In this document: piece after piece, positions 56,301 through 64,000 of the stretch
Layout: every line of letters begins with the position of its first letter
How positions within the stretch are numbered: position 1 is the stretch's first letter
Source: Holothuria scabra
Lineage: Eukaryota > Echinodermata > Holothuroidea > Aspidochirotida > Holothuriidae
Assembly: GCA_037179385.1 (NCBI GenBank)
Contig: CM074188.1
Span: 18,555,318 to 18,619,317, forward strand
Direction: 5' to 3'
Length of the DNA stretch: 64,000 nucleotides
Translations under genes and position numbers: made by a program
Notes under the pieces: generated by a model
Databases searched by the model: none
Seen by the model: the letters and a program-made list of their open reading frames with translations, nothing else
What the model was told of the DNA's origin: nothing

Positions 56301-59268
56301 AAGTGAATACCATTTTAAAATGTTCTCCATTAACACTAGAATCCAACCACTTTGGGAAACATGATACGTGTCGTAAATTTCCACGAGCAAAATTCATTTA
56401 TGGGTGCAAGACAAGCCTGTCAAACAGGAAATCAACACAAAAGGCTCTATATACAAATATTAATAGCTGGCAAGGTTCTAAGCAGTTAAAATACTTCATA
56501 AAATGTAAACAACTAGGCAGAAAGAGTAATGAAAAGAACTAGAAAATAAAATCATTGCCTGACAATTTTCTTAACAAAAAGTTCTTACTCCAATGCTCCA
56601 ACAAACTGCTCTGAATCAAATAATATAATCAAAAGCAACAAATACTAATCCTTAGTCCTTCAATGGCTGAAAAGACACTGCAAGCAATATACTGTAGATA
56701 CTACTGTACTACTGTGCAACCAGTTCCTTTGAAAACCAAAACACTTATACATGGTCAAAGCTACCCTTCACCTTGAGGCAACTGCAAGCTGAGTAGGTCA
56801 GGACAGGCTTCACCCATTTTCATCTGCACAGCAAGATATCACTACACTAACTGCAAACTGTTCAAGCCCAATAGTGGGTAATATCCAAAGATGACTAAGC
56901 AGGCAATGAAAGATTAAAACTGCAGTAACAGGTAAGAGGAGAATAGCTTCACAGGCAAAGGAAGCTCTTCATTATAAATTGTTTATCTTCTGTTACAGGA
57001 GAGGAGTAAACCTGGTACTTGGCTAGATGTCACACACCTCTAATTTCCTTTCCAGCTAGGATGAGACCTTCATTCATTAATAGATTGTGACTTTTAAAGA
57101 ATCACATATGGAGCACATCAACAAGATATGATTTCTAACCTTATACCAGTTTGTACTGTGGCTAATGTAATTACTGTGATGGTAAAACAAGATGGTAACT
57201 CTTGTGTTCTGAAACAACAGACAACACAGCTGTAGAACACAAGGTAGTAGTAGTAGGAGACTGAGACTTCAACATGGGACTGCTAGATGAAGCCAGTCAG
57301 CAGTTTGCTGCCCTCACTAGAGAGAGGTCAAGTAGAAGCAGCCCCCTCCCTCAATTTCTCTCCCCTCTAGGACTACACCCTGCTCCACACCCTGCTGCTC
57401 TCCTAAGGAATTGAACTGCACCATTGTAGATTAGATTAGATGGAGTTTTCGGTCCAGTTTTTAACAAATTGTTTTGGTCGAGCCCGCCATGGCCTTTTTT
57501 CTAGTTGTGGCTCATTGGCCTGTTTTCTCTATTCCATTGCTTATGTTGAGCAACAAGCACAATGGCAGTAGGTTCCACTTTTAATGTGTTCTGCATGACC
57601 CAGCCAGAAGTCTATGTCTCAACCTCTTGACTGCAAGTCTAGTGCTCTAACCACTTGGCCATGCAGTCAGTTCATCATTTTAATTGCAATTTCTGGGACA
57701 CCATTACTTCAATTATGGATTTCTTTTAGAACATTTTGCACAAAATGTGTGTAATCACAGATAAAATAGTCTGCTGGACATATATACCTGCGATCTTTCA
57801 AACTGGAAGCATTTTTTAATGTCAAAATAATCATAGCATAGCAGAAAGTGTCTTATCCACCAGGGTAACTTCCAAATCCTATGTTAAATAAAACAAAAGA
57901 AGACAGCTACATTAATCCACCAGGTTTTACAAAATAAATGATTCCTGACAGGTGCTTCATCATTCTATCACAGTGTTCAGTTTAGCTTTTTGTATCAAGT
58001 ATCACACAGAGACAAATGGCACAAACTAGGTGAAGATTTGTAAACAGACTATCTTTAGAGGTCCTTGAAAAGCTCTAGACATTAACAAATGTATTCAGTG
58101 CAATCACTATCTTAGCTGATTTATTTAAGAAAGTTGTTTGATAAAAACACTCCACTCAATTTGAAAAGACTGCCAAATTTGGGGACTTCCAGACAATGCA
58201 GCCCAGTAGTAAAATGGTCCAGTTTTTGTTGACAAGAGTATAGATTCATTGTTGCGTTTATACCCTCATACTGCATCTGACATATAAGGGGACCAATCCC
58301 TAAGTAAATCATTATTGCAACCTAAGTTATATGATATACACAGCTTCAATGTTTCACTCAATAACACTGCAGCATTAATTTGTCATCTTGTGTACATTTT
58401 AAAAAGCATGTTGTTACACTGCAAGTAGTAAATTTGAAGCATGGTCATATTTGTTTCGAGGGGGGGATAGCAATCCTTTCAAGAATTTCATTTTGTTGTG
58501 ATGAAAGACTTTTTTACATGAAGTATTTAAATTTATGACCAAGTGAATAACACTGAGTCACACGTTTTAAAACTGTTCAGCTCTGCCTCATAAAATGAAC
58601 ATGTACAGTACCACTTCAAGACAACAAACAATATGACTCATCTTTAAGCAGATGGTGGGACATACCATATGGAAACAAAGATGAAATTAACGTACACATG
58701 ATTCTCATTTGACTTCTATTAACACATCTGATTCAGTAATATCTGATTTCAGTGACTGCTTTTAGTGGTTCATTGAAATTACTTCAGTTGCATTTGAATT
58801 TTATTAAATCCATTAGGCATGGAAAAATTCCCTACACGTATTGAAACTGAGTTCTACCTAGTGTCGAAACAGAAAGGGGAGTACTTGCCAACAATTCCCA
58901 ACTGAGAAAAATGTGTAAGCAAATTAATCTTGCAAATGCTTGCAAAAAAGACACAAATTTTATCTCAAAAGTGTACCTATTAGGAGTAATATGGTTGTTA
59001 TTATACACAAGAAAGAAACTTTTATTACAAGTTACTGATCATTAAACTTGCGCTAAGCTGTCTCATACTAAGTAAGTAATTTTAATACCATAGAATAAAA
59101 CGTCTGTAACACTTGTACAAATAAACCAATAAACATTTCCATTTTTCATTTACATACCCTGGCCTGTCAGACATGTTTACGCATTTTGAAATTCAAAAAA
59201 AAATAACTACTGACAATAAACAACTTACACTGTTTGGTGATGAGACATCCCACACACACAGCCATCAT
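47014..59268 (-). CDS. Three-PDZ protein, pro-IL16/PDZD2-like (6 coding exons)
   Basis: Exons in transcript order: 59268-59229, 52169-52129, 51017-50441, 49943-49717, 48463-48277, 47300-47014. All introns are GT-AG, phases agree, and the product is 452 residues. PDZ A is about 26-108 (binding loop SLGIRIDGG), PDZ B about 264-350 (GLGLTVAGG) and PDZ C about 363-449 (GLGFSIAGG). Between A and B lies a ~150-residue Ser/Asp/Glu-rich, probably disordered linker. PDZ B and C are separated by only about 12 residues. PDZ B (TVHKVIPGGLAHKDGRIQKG) and PDZ C (HFEAWTFLKSVPNG) most resemble the last two PDZ domains of vertebrate pro-interleukin-16 and PDZD2; the orthology choice between them is open. PDZ domains bind C-terminal peptides of membrane and signalling proteins; partners here are unknown. 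No signal peptide or membrane segment is visible. Confidence 0.85.
48277..48463 (-). CDS. PDZ gene exon 5: second half of PDZ B (residues 296-357)
   Basis: Encodes VHKVIPGGLAHKDGRIQKGD, then LLSINGKVLKGATHAELLK and the short linker QEQGED. Acceptor TTTCATCAG, donor GTGAGT, phase 1. Confidence 0.93.
48760..48865 (+). repeat. Interspersed repeat (GCTAGCTGAGAAG family), copy 3
   Basis: TAGCTAGCTGAGAAGCACTC and TTTTGCCCAGCAGTGGGTGT match 42415-42610. It lies in intron 4 of the PDZ gene. Confidence 0.5.
48895..49075 (-). repeat. TTTCCCAGGAA interspersed repeat, copy 2
   Basis: CTTCCTGGGAACTAATTTTA and CTTTCCTGGGAAATGATC are the inverse of the sequence at 39175-39370. Confidence 0.5.
49278..49637. 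mobile_element. TTAA-flanked MITE, family 2, copy 1
   Basis: TTAA at 49278-49281 and 49634-49637. The ends are AGTGGCAATCAGAGTATG and, read inward from the right, AAGGGCAATCAGAGTTTG. It lies in intron 4 of the PDZ gene. The start of a 102-residue minus-strand frame that overlaps exon 4 falls into this element and is not coding beyond 49717. Confidence 0.78.
49717..49943 (-). CDS. PDZ gene exon 4: linker and first half of PDZ B (residues 220-295)
   Basis: Encodes DGIHPRFLQRSMSESSNS, an acidic helix (GELEKLIDDANQSLEEN) and SNVCVIVLHKEEDSQGLGLT with AGGVDQEVREIT. Donor GTAAGT at 49716-49711; phase 1 in, phase 0 out. Confidence 0.92.
50441..51017 (-). CDS. PDZ gene exon 3: PDZ A and acidic/Ser-rich linker (residues 28-219)
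   Basis: Begins IDKKTEESLGIRIDGGSDTP with KGDQLLDVEGM and GEAMDILLNHISGPLHMVVS, then a linker rich in Ser, Asp, Glu and Pro (PGSPSISSPAVPDSL, LPSSPDPSENG). Acceptor CTTTCAG, donor GTGAGA, phase 1 out. Confidence 0.93.
51477..51927. mobile_element. TTAA-flanked MITE, family 2, copy 2
   Basis: TTAA at 51477-51480 and 51924-51927. Internal CTAACAAAAAATAATCTATGA and CTCTGTCAAACTCTGAT are shared with 49278-49637. It is longer by an insertion around 51740-51900 with a CATTCCTTCGTTTGTTCATT tract. Ends are more degraded. Confidence 0.65.
52129..52169 (-). CDS. PDZ gene exon 2 (41-bp micro-exon, residues 14-27)
   Basis: Acceptor CTCCTTTTCAG, donor GTAAGC. It is open in the frame required by exon 3 and supplies SIHCGQSVDESIE, completing the first strand of PDZ A (ESIEIDKKTEESLG). 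It enters in phase 1 and leaves in phase 0. Confidence 0.72.
53026..53405 (+). repeat. Inverted duplication, left arm (380 bp)
   Basis: Reverse complement of 54270-54649. By eye the two arms are the same length with three mismatches, about 99% identity. It lies in intron 1 of the PDZ gene. Confidence 0.93.
54270..54649 (-). repeat. Inverted duplication, right arm (380 bp)
   Basis: Partner of 53026-53405, separated by an 864-bp spacer (53406-54269). It includes the first ~110 bp of the family 3 MITE at 54538 plus unique flanking sequence, so the duplication boundary does not follow the MITE. Confidence 0.93.
54538..54884. mobile_element. TTAA-flanked MITE, family 3, copy 2
   Basis: It starts TTAA-AGGGGCTCAACATGAGTTG and ends CCAACTCAATGACCTA-TTCA, a degraded TTAA. 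Internal GGATATGGGGATTGTCTTAG is shared with 43971-44338. Confidence 0.7.
54885..57440. other. PDZ gene intron 1, middle part: no feature recognised
   Basis: AT-rich, non-repetitive by eye. Open frames at 55109 and 56303 lack family features. A splice-donor-like site at 55827 is discussed among the rejected items. Confidence 0.4.
57450..57671 (-). mobile_element. tRNA-derived SINE, copy in PDZ gene intron 1
   Basis: Minus strand: a tRNA-like head with ATGGCCAAGTGGTTAGAGCA (57646-57665) and CTTGCAGTCAAGAGGTTGAG (~57620), then a body with GGAACCTACTGCCATTGTGC, GCTCAACATAAGCAATGGAA and GAGCCACAACTAGAAAAAAG. The same head and body recur at 63265-63480. GGCNNAGTGGTTAGAGC is the A-box region of tRNAs; the B box is degraded. 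Confidence 0.75.
57672..59228. other. PDZ gene intron 1, 5' part: nothing recognised
   Basis: AT-rich sequence without repeats of the families described here. The 63-residue minus-strand frame at 58121 lacks splice support in the right phase. Confidence 0.35.
59229..59268 (-). CDS. PDZ gene exon 1 with proposed start codon (residues 1-13)
   Basis: Encodes MMAVCVGCLITKQ and ends in phase 1 at a near-consensus donor, CAGT|GTAAGTTG. That phase is exactly what exon 2 needs. The second ATG has A at -3 and G at +4. The peptide itself is not recognisable, so this exon rests on splice signal, phase and start context; a longer transcript with other upstream exons beyond the window is possible. Confidence 0.55.
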
Positions 59269-59578
59269 CTGTCTTTAAACTTTTAACAAGGATTCCTCTA
59301 GAACAAGAGTCTTATATGATGTCCTACCGTAAGAATTCCCCTCTTCACTTCTATACAACTATACGACTGTAATTAAATTGTCAGTGTCTGACCAAGTCAT
59401 TAACTCCATCTAACTTCCCAAATCAACGATATAATTGATCTCTTTTCTCTCTCTGCTTCACTGAGTTTTCCCTGTAATTGCTGAGGAGACTAACCATTCC
59501 TTATGTTTTTACCATGGAGCAGAAATGAACATTACGGAGTAGCTGATGTAATTAAAGAGTCTCTGCGCCTTGCAACAG

Positions 59579-59583
59579 CCAAT
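59579..59583 (+). promoter_or_regulatory. CCAAT box upstream of proposed PDZ exon 1
   Basis: AGCCAATCAAAA lies about 310 bp upstream of the proposed start codon. CCAAT boxes act in either orientation. No TATA box is convincingly placed, so this is only a hint of a promoter. Confidence 0.25.
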
Positions 59584-60063
59584 CAAAATGGAAGTATGAA
59601 GGTGCTGATGACTTCACTTTGAAAGAATGATCAGTGAACATGTGCAGTGCTTCAAATTATACTATCTTTAATTTCCTGCTTTACCCACACACAGGACATT
59701 ATCTATCTCTCGTCTCATAAGTTCCACAAGACTACTCTTCAATGTTTACATGCATGATGAGAATTTTACTGCCCTGCTATAATCTGTACTTCCCTTCTAA
59801 CCCTGGACAAAAAGCAAAAGAAAAATTACTTTGCCAATATCAAATCATCACAGTGCAAAATCAACAGCACATCGTTTAGAATATAAATGACCACAATTCA
59901 AGATAAACCCTTTTTGTTTTTCTTATACAATGACAGCTAGTGTTCCATACAGGAATATATAGAGCCTTGTTGATACAAGGTATAGCACAGATAATTTGTT
60001 AGATGAGGTGAAACAGCTCTGTTTCTAGCCCATTGGTTTAAGATAGTCATGAAACCTTTGGTA

Positions 60064-60368
60064 TTAAAGGCAGTCATTCATCACCCTAAACTACAGTTTC
60101 AGTATACATATATCAAATCTCTCAGTTGGTACAGCTCTTTGATTGGCATCACATTCAAACAATGCATCATAGCTAAATTACACAGCATGGTCACTGAGAG
60201 TGTCTTGATTACACATTATGGACTGGTATGGCCACTGGGATAAGCCATGAAGCAATAAACAAGGATTGTGTCTGGATAAAGATGAGCTTTACATAAATGT
60301 GGGAGGGGCTAAAAGTAAGTAGGTTGGGAGAATTGGAACTGTTTGGAATGATGAGAATATGCCTTTAA
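60064..60368. mobile_element. TTAA-flanked MITE, family 1, copy 5
   Basis: TTAA at 60064-60067 and 60365-60368, with ends AGGCAGTCATTCATCACCC and GAATGATGAGAATATGCCT. Internal TTTGATTGGCATCACATTCA and TGTGGGAGGGGCTA show the same family. Confidence 0.75.
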
Positions 60369-62150
60369 AGTAAAAGAAAATGTTAGGGAATAACACAAAA
60401 CATACTTTACTAATATTTCAACTTCTTTAACTAATTATAGCAAGTTTTGTCGGCTACATACAGTAGTGTCAATACTGTATCAAAAGTCATTCCAAGCTTA
60501 CTTTGTTTCATAGAGAAGGGGGCAGAAAAGAAGGGTTGGGATAAACATGTTTTATGTATTTCATTCCCATTTAACTTTATCTTGTTACAAATCTATTAGG
60601 TTTAATATGGATGCTCAAGGCAATTCCTCACAACTCTCTGGTCTGGAAATCTTAAGTCACTTACCTCCTTTTTACATGTGTAATCCCCCACTTATCCCCA
60701 TTAAATCCCTGGTAAATACTGTAGGAGGTAATGAGGGGCAATGTTTATTTCTATGTCGGCAAATAAATATTCAATGGGGTTTTTAAAGCTTTTTTCACAC
60801 TGTGAAAGTTTTTCAATGCTCTGATTTTCAAAAGGTTGAGTACTATCAGTACTAAATTATAAGATTTCTAACAGAAAGTAACAAAAAGTGAAAAAGAAGT
60901 GGAGATTTTTCAATGAAACTTTTGACTGGCACAACAAAGTGCAGATCTAATAGTGTAGAGAGTTTTGTGGTTATAAGCATTGCATTTTAAATGTTGCTGG
61001 GTAAATGTACTATCATAGCATTGTACTCTGATTTAAGTTGAGCAGAGGAACATTCCAATTCTCCAGAACCTCTCCCCTTTACCGCCAGGGAGCAGGAGAA
61101 ACGACTATGTTTTACATAATACAGTAAGGGAATCTTTGTAAAGCTTGGCATGAATGGAAGAACAGACATCCACAATGCTTTAAAACACAACCCCACCCAA
61201 AAGGTTCCCTGTTATCACTGGGAGATGAAAGAAGCATTTGGGGAAATATCTAGAGTGAAGTTACTTTGTGTTCCCCTCCTCACCCTTCACAGGAGTTGCA
61301 AATCCTTAAAAAGCATCCTTCTATAAGATTCTTTGGTAAGCATAAAATCTCTGACCTTTCACCATCAGCAGCTTGCTATTAGATCTGATCACAATTTTAA
61401 AGTTCTTCCAAAAGGCATCCTTTCACAGTTGTTTACAATGACACCATGATGAAAGCATTTGTCACCAGTCTACATACATGTTTTCTTTCAATGCATAAAA
61501 ATACTGTCCACATGGATACTCTTAAATCAGTTTCCATCAATAAACTTAATACACTGCAATGGGATACATGTACCTAACATTCTTTGAACATTCCCTTCAA
61601 TGTTATGTCTGAAAAACATTACTGGTACCACTGTTACTGGTACCACTGTCTTATCTCATGTTCTACTTAATTTTTATGCACAAGCAAGACTGCACATGAA
61701 GAATTTCAGGGGTAGCAAGCTAAAACCTCCCTGTGGTATAGATTGTGCTCCACATTCCCAGCATTCCTTGCAACAGACACATTTAATGTTTAGAAAAGGG
61801 GACAACTTTCTGAGAACATACCAACTAGTCTGAAAATGGAGGAGTATCTGACAAGCAGCTGCCTTCTTACCCAACACTCTCTCAATGTTTTGAAATCTCA
61901 ATACTACATGCTACAGCATTACAGTGTATTATACAATGTACAAGTGTTCTTTACAGATCTAAAAAGCTCATGTGTTATACTCTCATCGCACAGTGCCTGT
62001 ATTAGACCTCTTCAAGCAACAGTTTCAGGGTTTCAGATTTCTGCACTTTTTGAGTAATCAATTTCCATGATTCTTCCATGACATTCCCAAAACCAAATGA
62101 GGAATTTCCATGACCTTGCTCTTGATGTCTTTCATATAATTACATCAATT
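60369..62150. other. Upstream intergenic sequence, nothing recognised
   Basis: Unique-looking AT-rich sequence. Short frames on both strands lack family features. A tandem ACTGGTACCACTGTT pair is at 61620-61650. Confidence 0.35.
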
Positions 62151-62569
62151 TGCGTTGAAAAGAATGAAAAATTTTGATATTACGAGAGGACAGTACATTT
62201 TGATATTAAAAGTGAGAATAGAACAATGTCCATTTGTAAAATTTTTCAGGACTTTTCCACTTCTTCACACAATTTCTCTAAATTTCGAAATTTTTCCAAG
62301 GCCTAGAAATAATATTCTAAATTTTCATGACTTTTTCAGGTTTTCCATAAACTCAAGAACTCTGCAATTTTTTAGATGTTTTTAGATGCAAACTTGTGTT
62401 TTGAGGGACATGAACACTTCAAATTTTTATAATAGATGCAGGTTGAATTATCTGGATAATTTTAAAAACTTAAAGTACTTTTTCAAGCCATTTTCAACTT
62501 CCATGTCATGATATTCTGTATTTAAGCTACAAATAGAAAAATTTTACAATAATGATGTGAATAATAATA

Positions 62570-62890
62570 ATAATTAAACAATTCTTATATAGCGCCTTAC
62601 ACAAGAAGTCTCAAAGCGCTTAAACTATACAACAGGCGGTCAATAGGACAAAGTAAACAAATGAGTTTTCAAGTTAGTTTTAAATTGTCCAACAGTGGAA
62701 GAGTTCTTGACAAAAGATGGAAGGTCATTCCACAGTTTCACAGATACTGTTGAAAAAGCATGATCACCATAAGAACGGGTAACAGATGACGGCACATTTA
62801 AAAGAGATTGAGAGCTGGAACGTAGTTCACGTAAAGGCTTGTAATCAGATATAAGATCCTTTAGGTATAATGAATGTGTGAATGTATGAC
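62570..62890 (-). mobile_element. LINE 3' end remnant (reverse transcriptase C-terminus)
   Basis: The minus strand reads STVSVKLWNDLPSFVKNSST then VGQFKTNLKTHLF (about 62755-62660). This has the typical spacing of the extreme C-terminus of LINE polyproteins (LWN-LP...FK-LKT-LF). It is followed by AGCGCTTTGAGACTT and a (TTA)n tail at the 3' end (62560-62575). Only the 3' fragment is present. Confidence 0.65.
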
Positions 62891-63264
62891 TTAGTTAACC
62901 AAGACCATAGAACAACTTCTACAGGATGAAATCCGATGAAAGGTGGGAAAGTGGGAACACAACACGGGTCACGGTGACTTGAGATAAATGCTATACTTTC
63001 CCAGTGCAGCTCCCCCCCATGCCATACAAACTTATGTAAACATATGACCTGCATACATAAATTTCAATGATGCAACTTCCTGTGACTTGAACCCAAGGAA
63101 GTGATCAGATTGCATGCAGGAGATTATAGGGAAACACTCTAGCAGTTGGTTACATAATTTTCCAGTTGATTGAGCTTGGGGCATGATCAGCACGAGGGGA
63201 TCAAGTGAGAACACAGCCTATGGGAACAAAGAACCTTGGGTTAGCTAACGTGTTGGATGAAGTT

Positions 63265-63480
63265 TAATGGCCCAGTTTCCAACAAATTGGTTGAAGTTGA
63301 GCCAGCCCTTTTTTCTTGTTGTGGCTCACAGCTTGTTTTCCCTACTCCATTGCTTATGCCGAGCACCAAGCACAATGGCAGTACTGTAGGTTCCATTTTA
63401 AAGCCTTTGGTATGACCCGGCCAGCGCTTAAACTCCCAACTTCCAGACTGCAAGTCTGATGCTCTAACCACTTTATAAGC
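63265..63480 (-). mobile_element. tRNA-derived SINE, second full copy
   Basis: Minus strand: AAAGTGGTTAGAGCATCAGA head, CTTGCAGTCTGGAAGTTGGG, then a body with GCCATTGTGCTTGGTGCTC and GCATAAGCAATGGAGTAGGG. Same family as 57450-57671. Confidence 0.75.
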
Positions 63481-64000
63481 TTGGAAATATTGAAATAATC
63501 CCCTATGGGAAACTCGGACCGTATAACAACAGCAATCAAAGCTAAAGCTAATAGGGGAGAGACCCTGGCCACTAACCTTTTAACATGCATACTGAAAAGA
63601 ATTCACCTGTCAATAGGCCTTATCCACACAACACCAAAAAACAAAACCTTCTCATTCCAATAGAGGAAACGGCAATCAACATGAACAGATGCAGACAGCT
63701 GACTTGTGCAACAGTAGGAAATGTGCTTGGATTGGCTACGTGCATAAGCTGGCAACATATAAACTGTACCAGAAGTGGACATCATTGTTTGGAGTCTAAA
63801 ATGATGTAACCTGATGCATAATGTCTATATTGGTGTTCAAAACAGAAACAAGCTGTTCAGATTTCTTCCCTTCTACCAACACAGCTCCTGTCCCCATGAA
63901 TACATAACTGCAAACTGGACAACACTGTAATGCCTGAGAACATGGTACTTTCCTGCAAAGTTTGTTAGATGTCCCCATCTCCCCAGAAGTATTCCTATTA

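Overview
This 64-kb window is AT-rich, intron-rich, repeat-laden animal genomic DNA. It carries two protein-coding genes arranged tail to tail. The protein sequences look like those of a deuterostome invertebrate, and the repeat texture (dense non-autonomous DNA transposons, AGGCCTA/TAACGTTA-rich stretches, GGTCAAAGGTCA satellites) would fit an echinoderm. That organism call is an inference, not something proven here. No rRNA, CRISPR or prokaryotic-type operon is present.

Gene 1 (+ strand, coding 16566-40466) is a complete 15-exon NAA35/MAK10, the auxiliary subunit of the NatC N-terminal acetyltransferase. All splice phases close to a 745-residue protein that is colinear with its human counterpart. 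Gene 2 (- strand, coding 59268-47014) is a 6-exon, 452-residue protein with three PDZ domains that most resembles the C-terminal part of pro-interleukin-16/PDZD2. It has its own short 5' coding exon, so it may be a compact isoform or a compact gene. The genes converge and their stop codons are about 6.5 kb apart; nothing in the sequence suggests shared function.

Layout. 1-1103: no recognisable feature. 1104-7112: a roughly 6-kb composite palindrome (fold-back-type element) whose arms are built from a self-complementary 52-bp tandem unit. 7113-11579: degenerate repeats, GC palindromes and a 166-201-bp tandem repeat. 11580-12238 and 12313-13637: two adjacent DNA transposons, each with an 8-bp target-site duplication (TSD). 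13638-16565: TTAA-flanked MITEs and the presumed 5' region of NAA35. 16566-40466: NAA35, whose introns hold a ~145-bp satellite with nuclear-receptor-type DR1 motifs, two hAT-like elements with exact 8-bp TSDs, a solo LTR, a transposon with a 6-bp TSD and several SINEs. 40467-47013: a 27-bp minisatellite, MITEs and probable 3'UTR sequence. 47014-59268: the PDZ gene, whose first intron holds a 380-bp inverted duplication that is about 99% identical. 59269-64000: a MITE, a LINE remnant and a SINE.

The most notable material is in the mobile DNA: the nested fold-back palindrome, three hAT-like elements that each repeat a different short palindrome next to their ends, the DR1-bearing satellite, and the young inverted duplication inside the PDZ gene.
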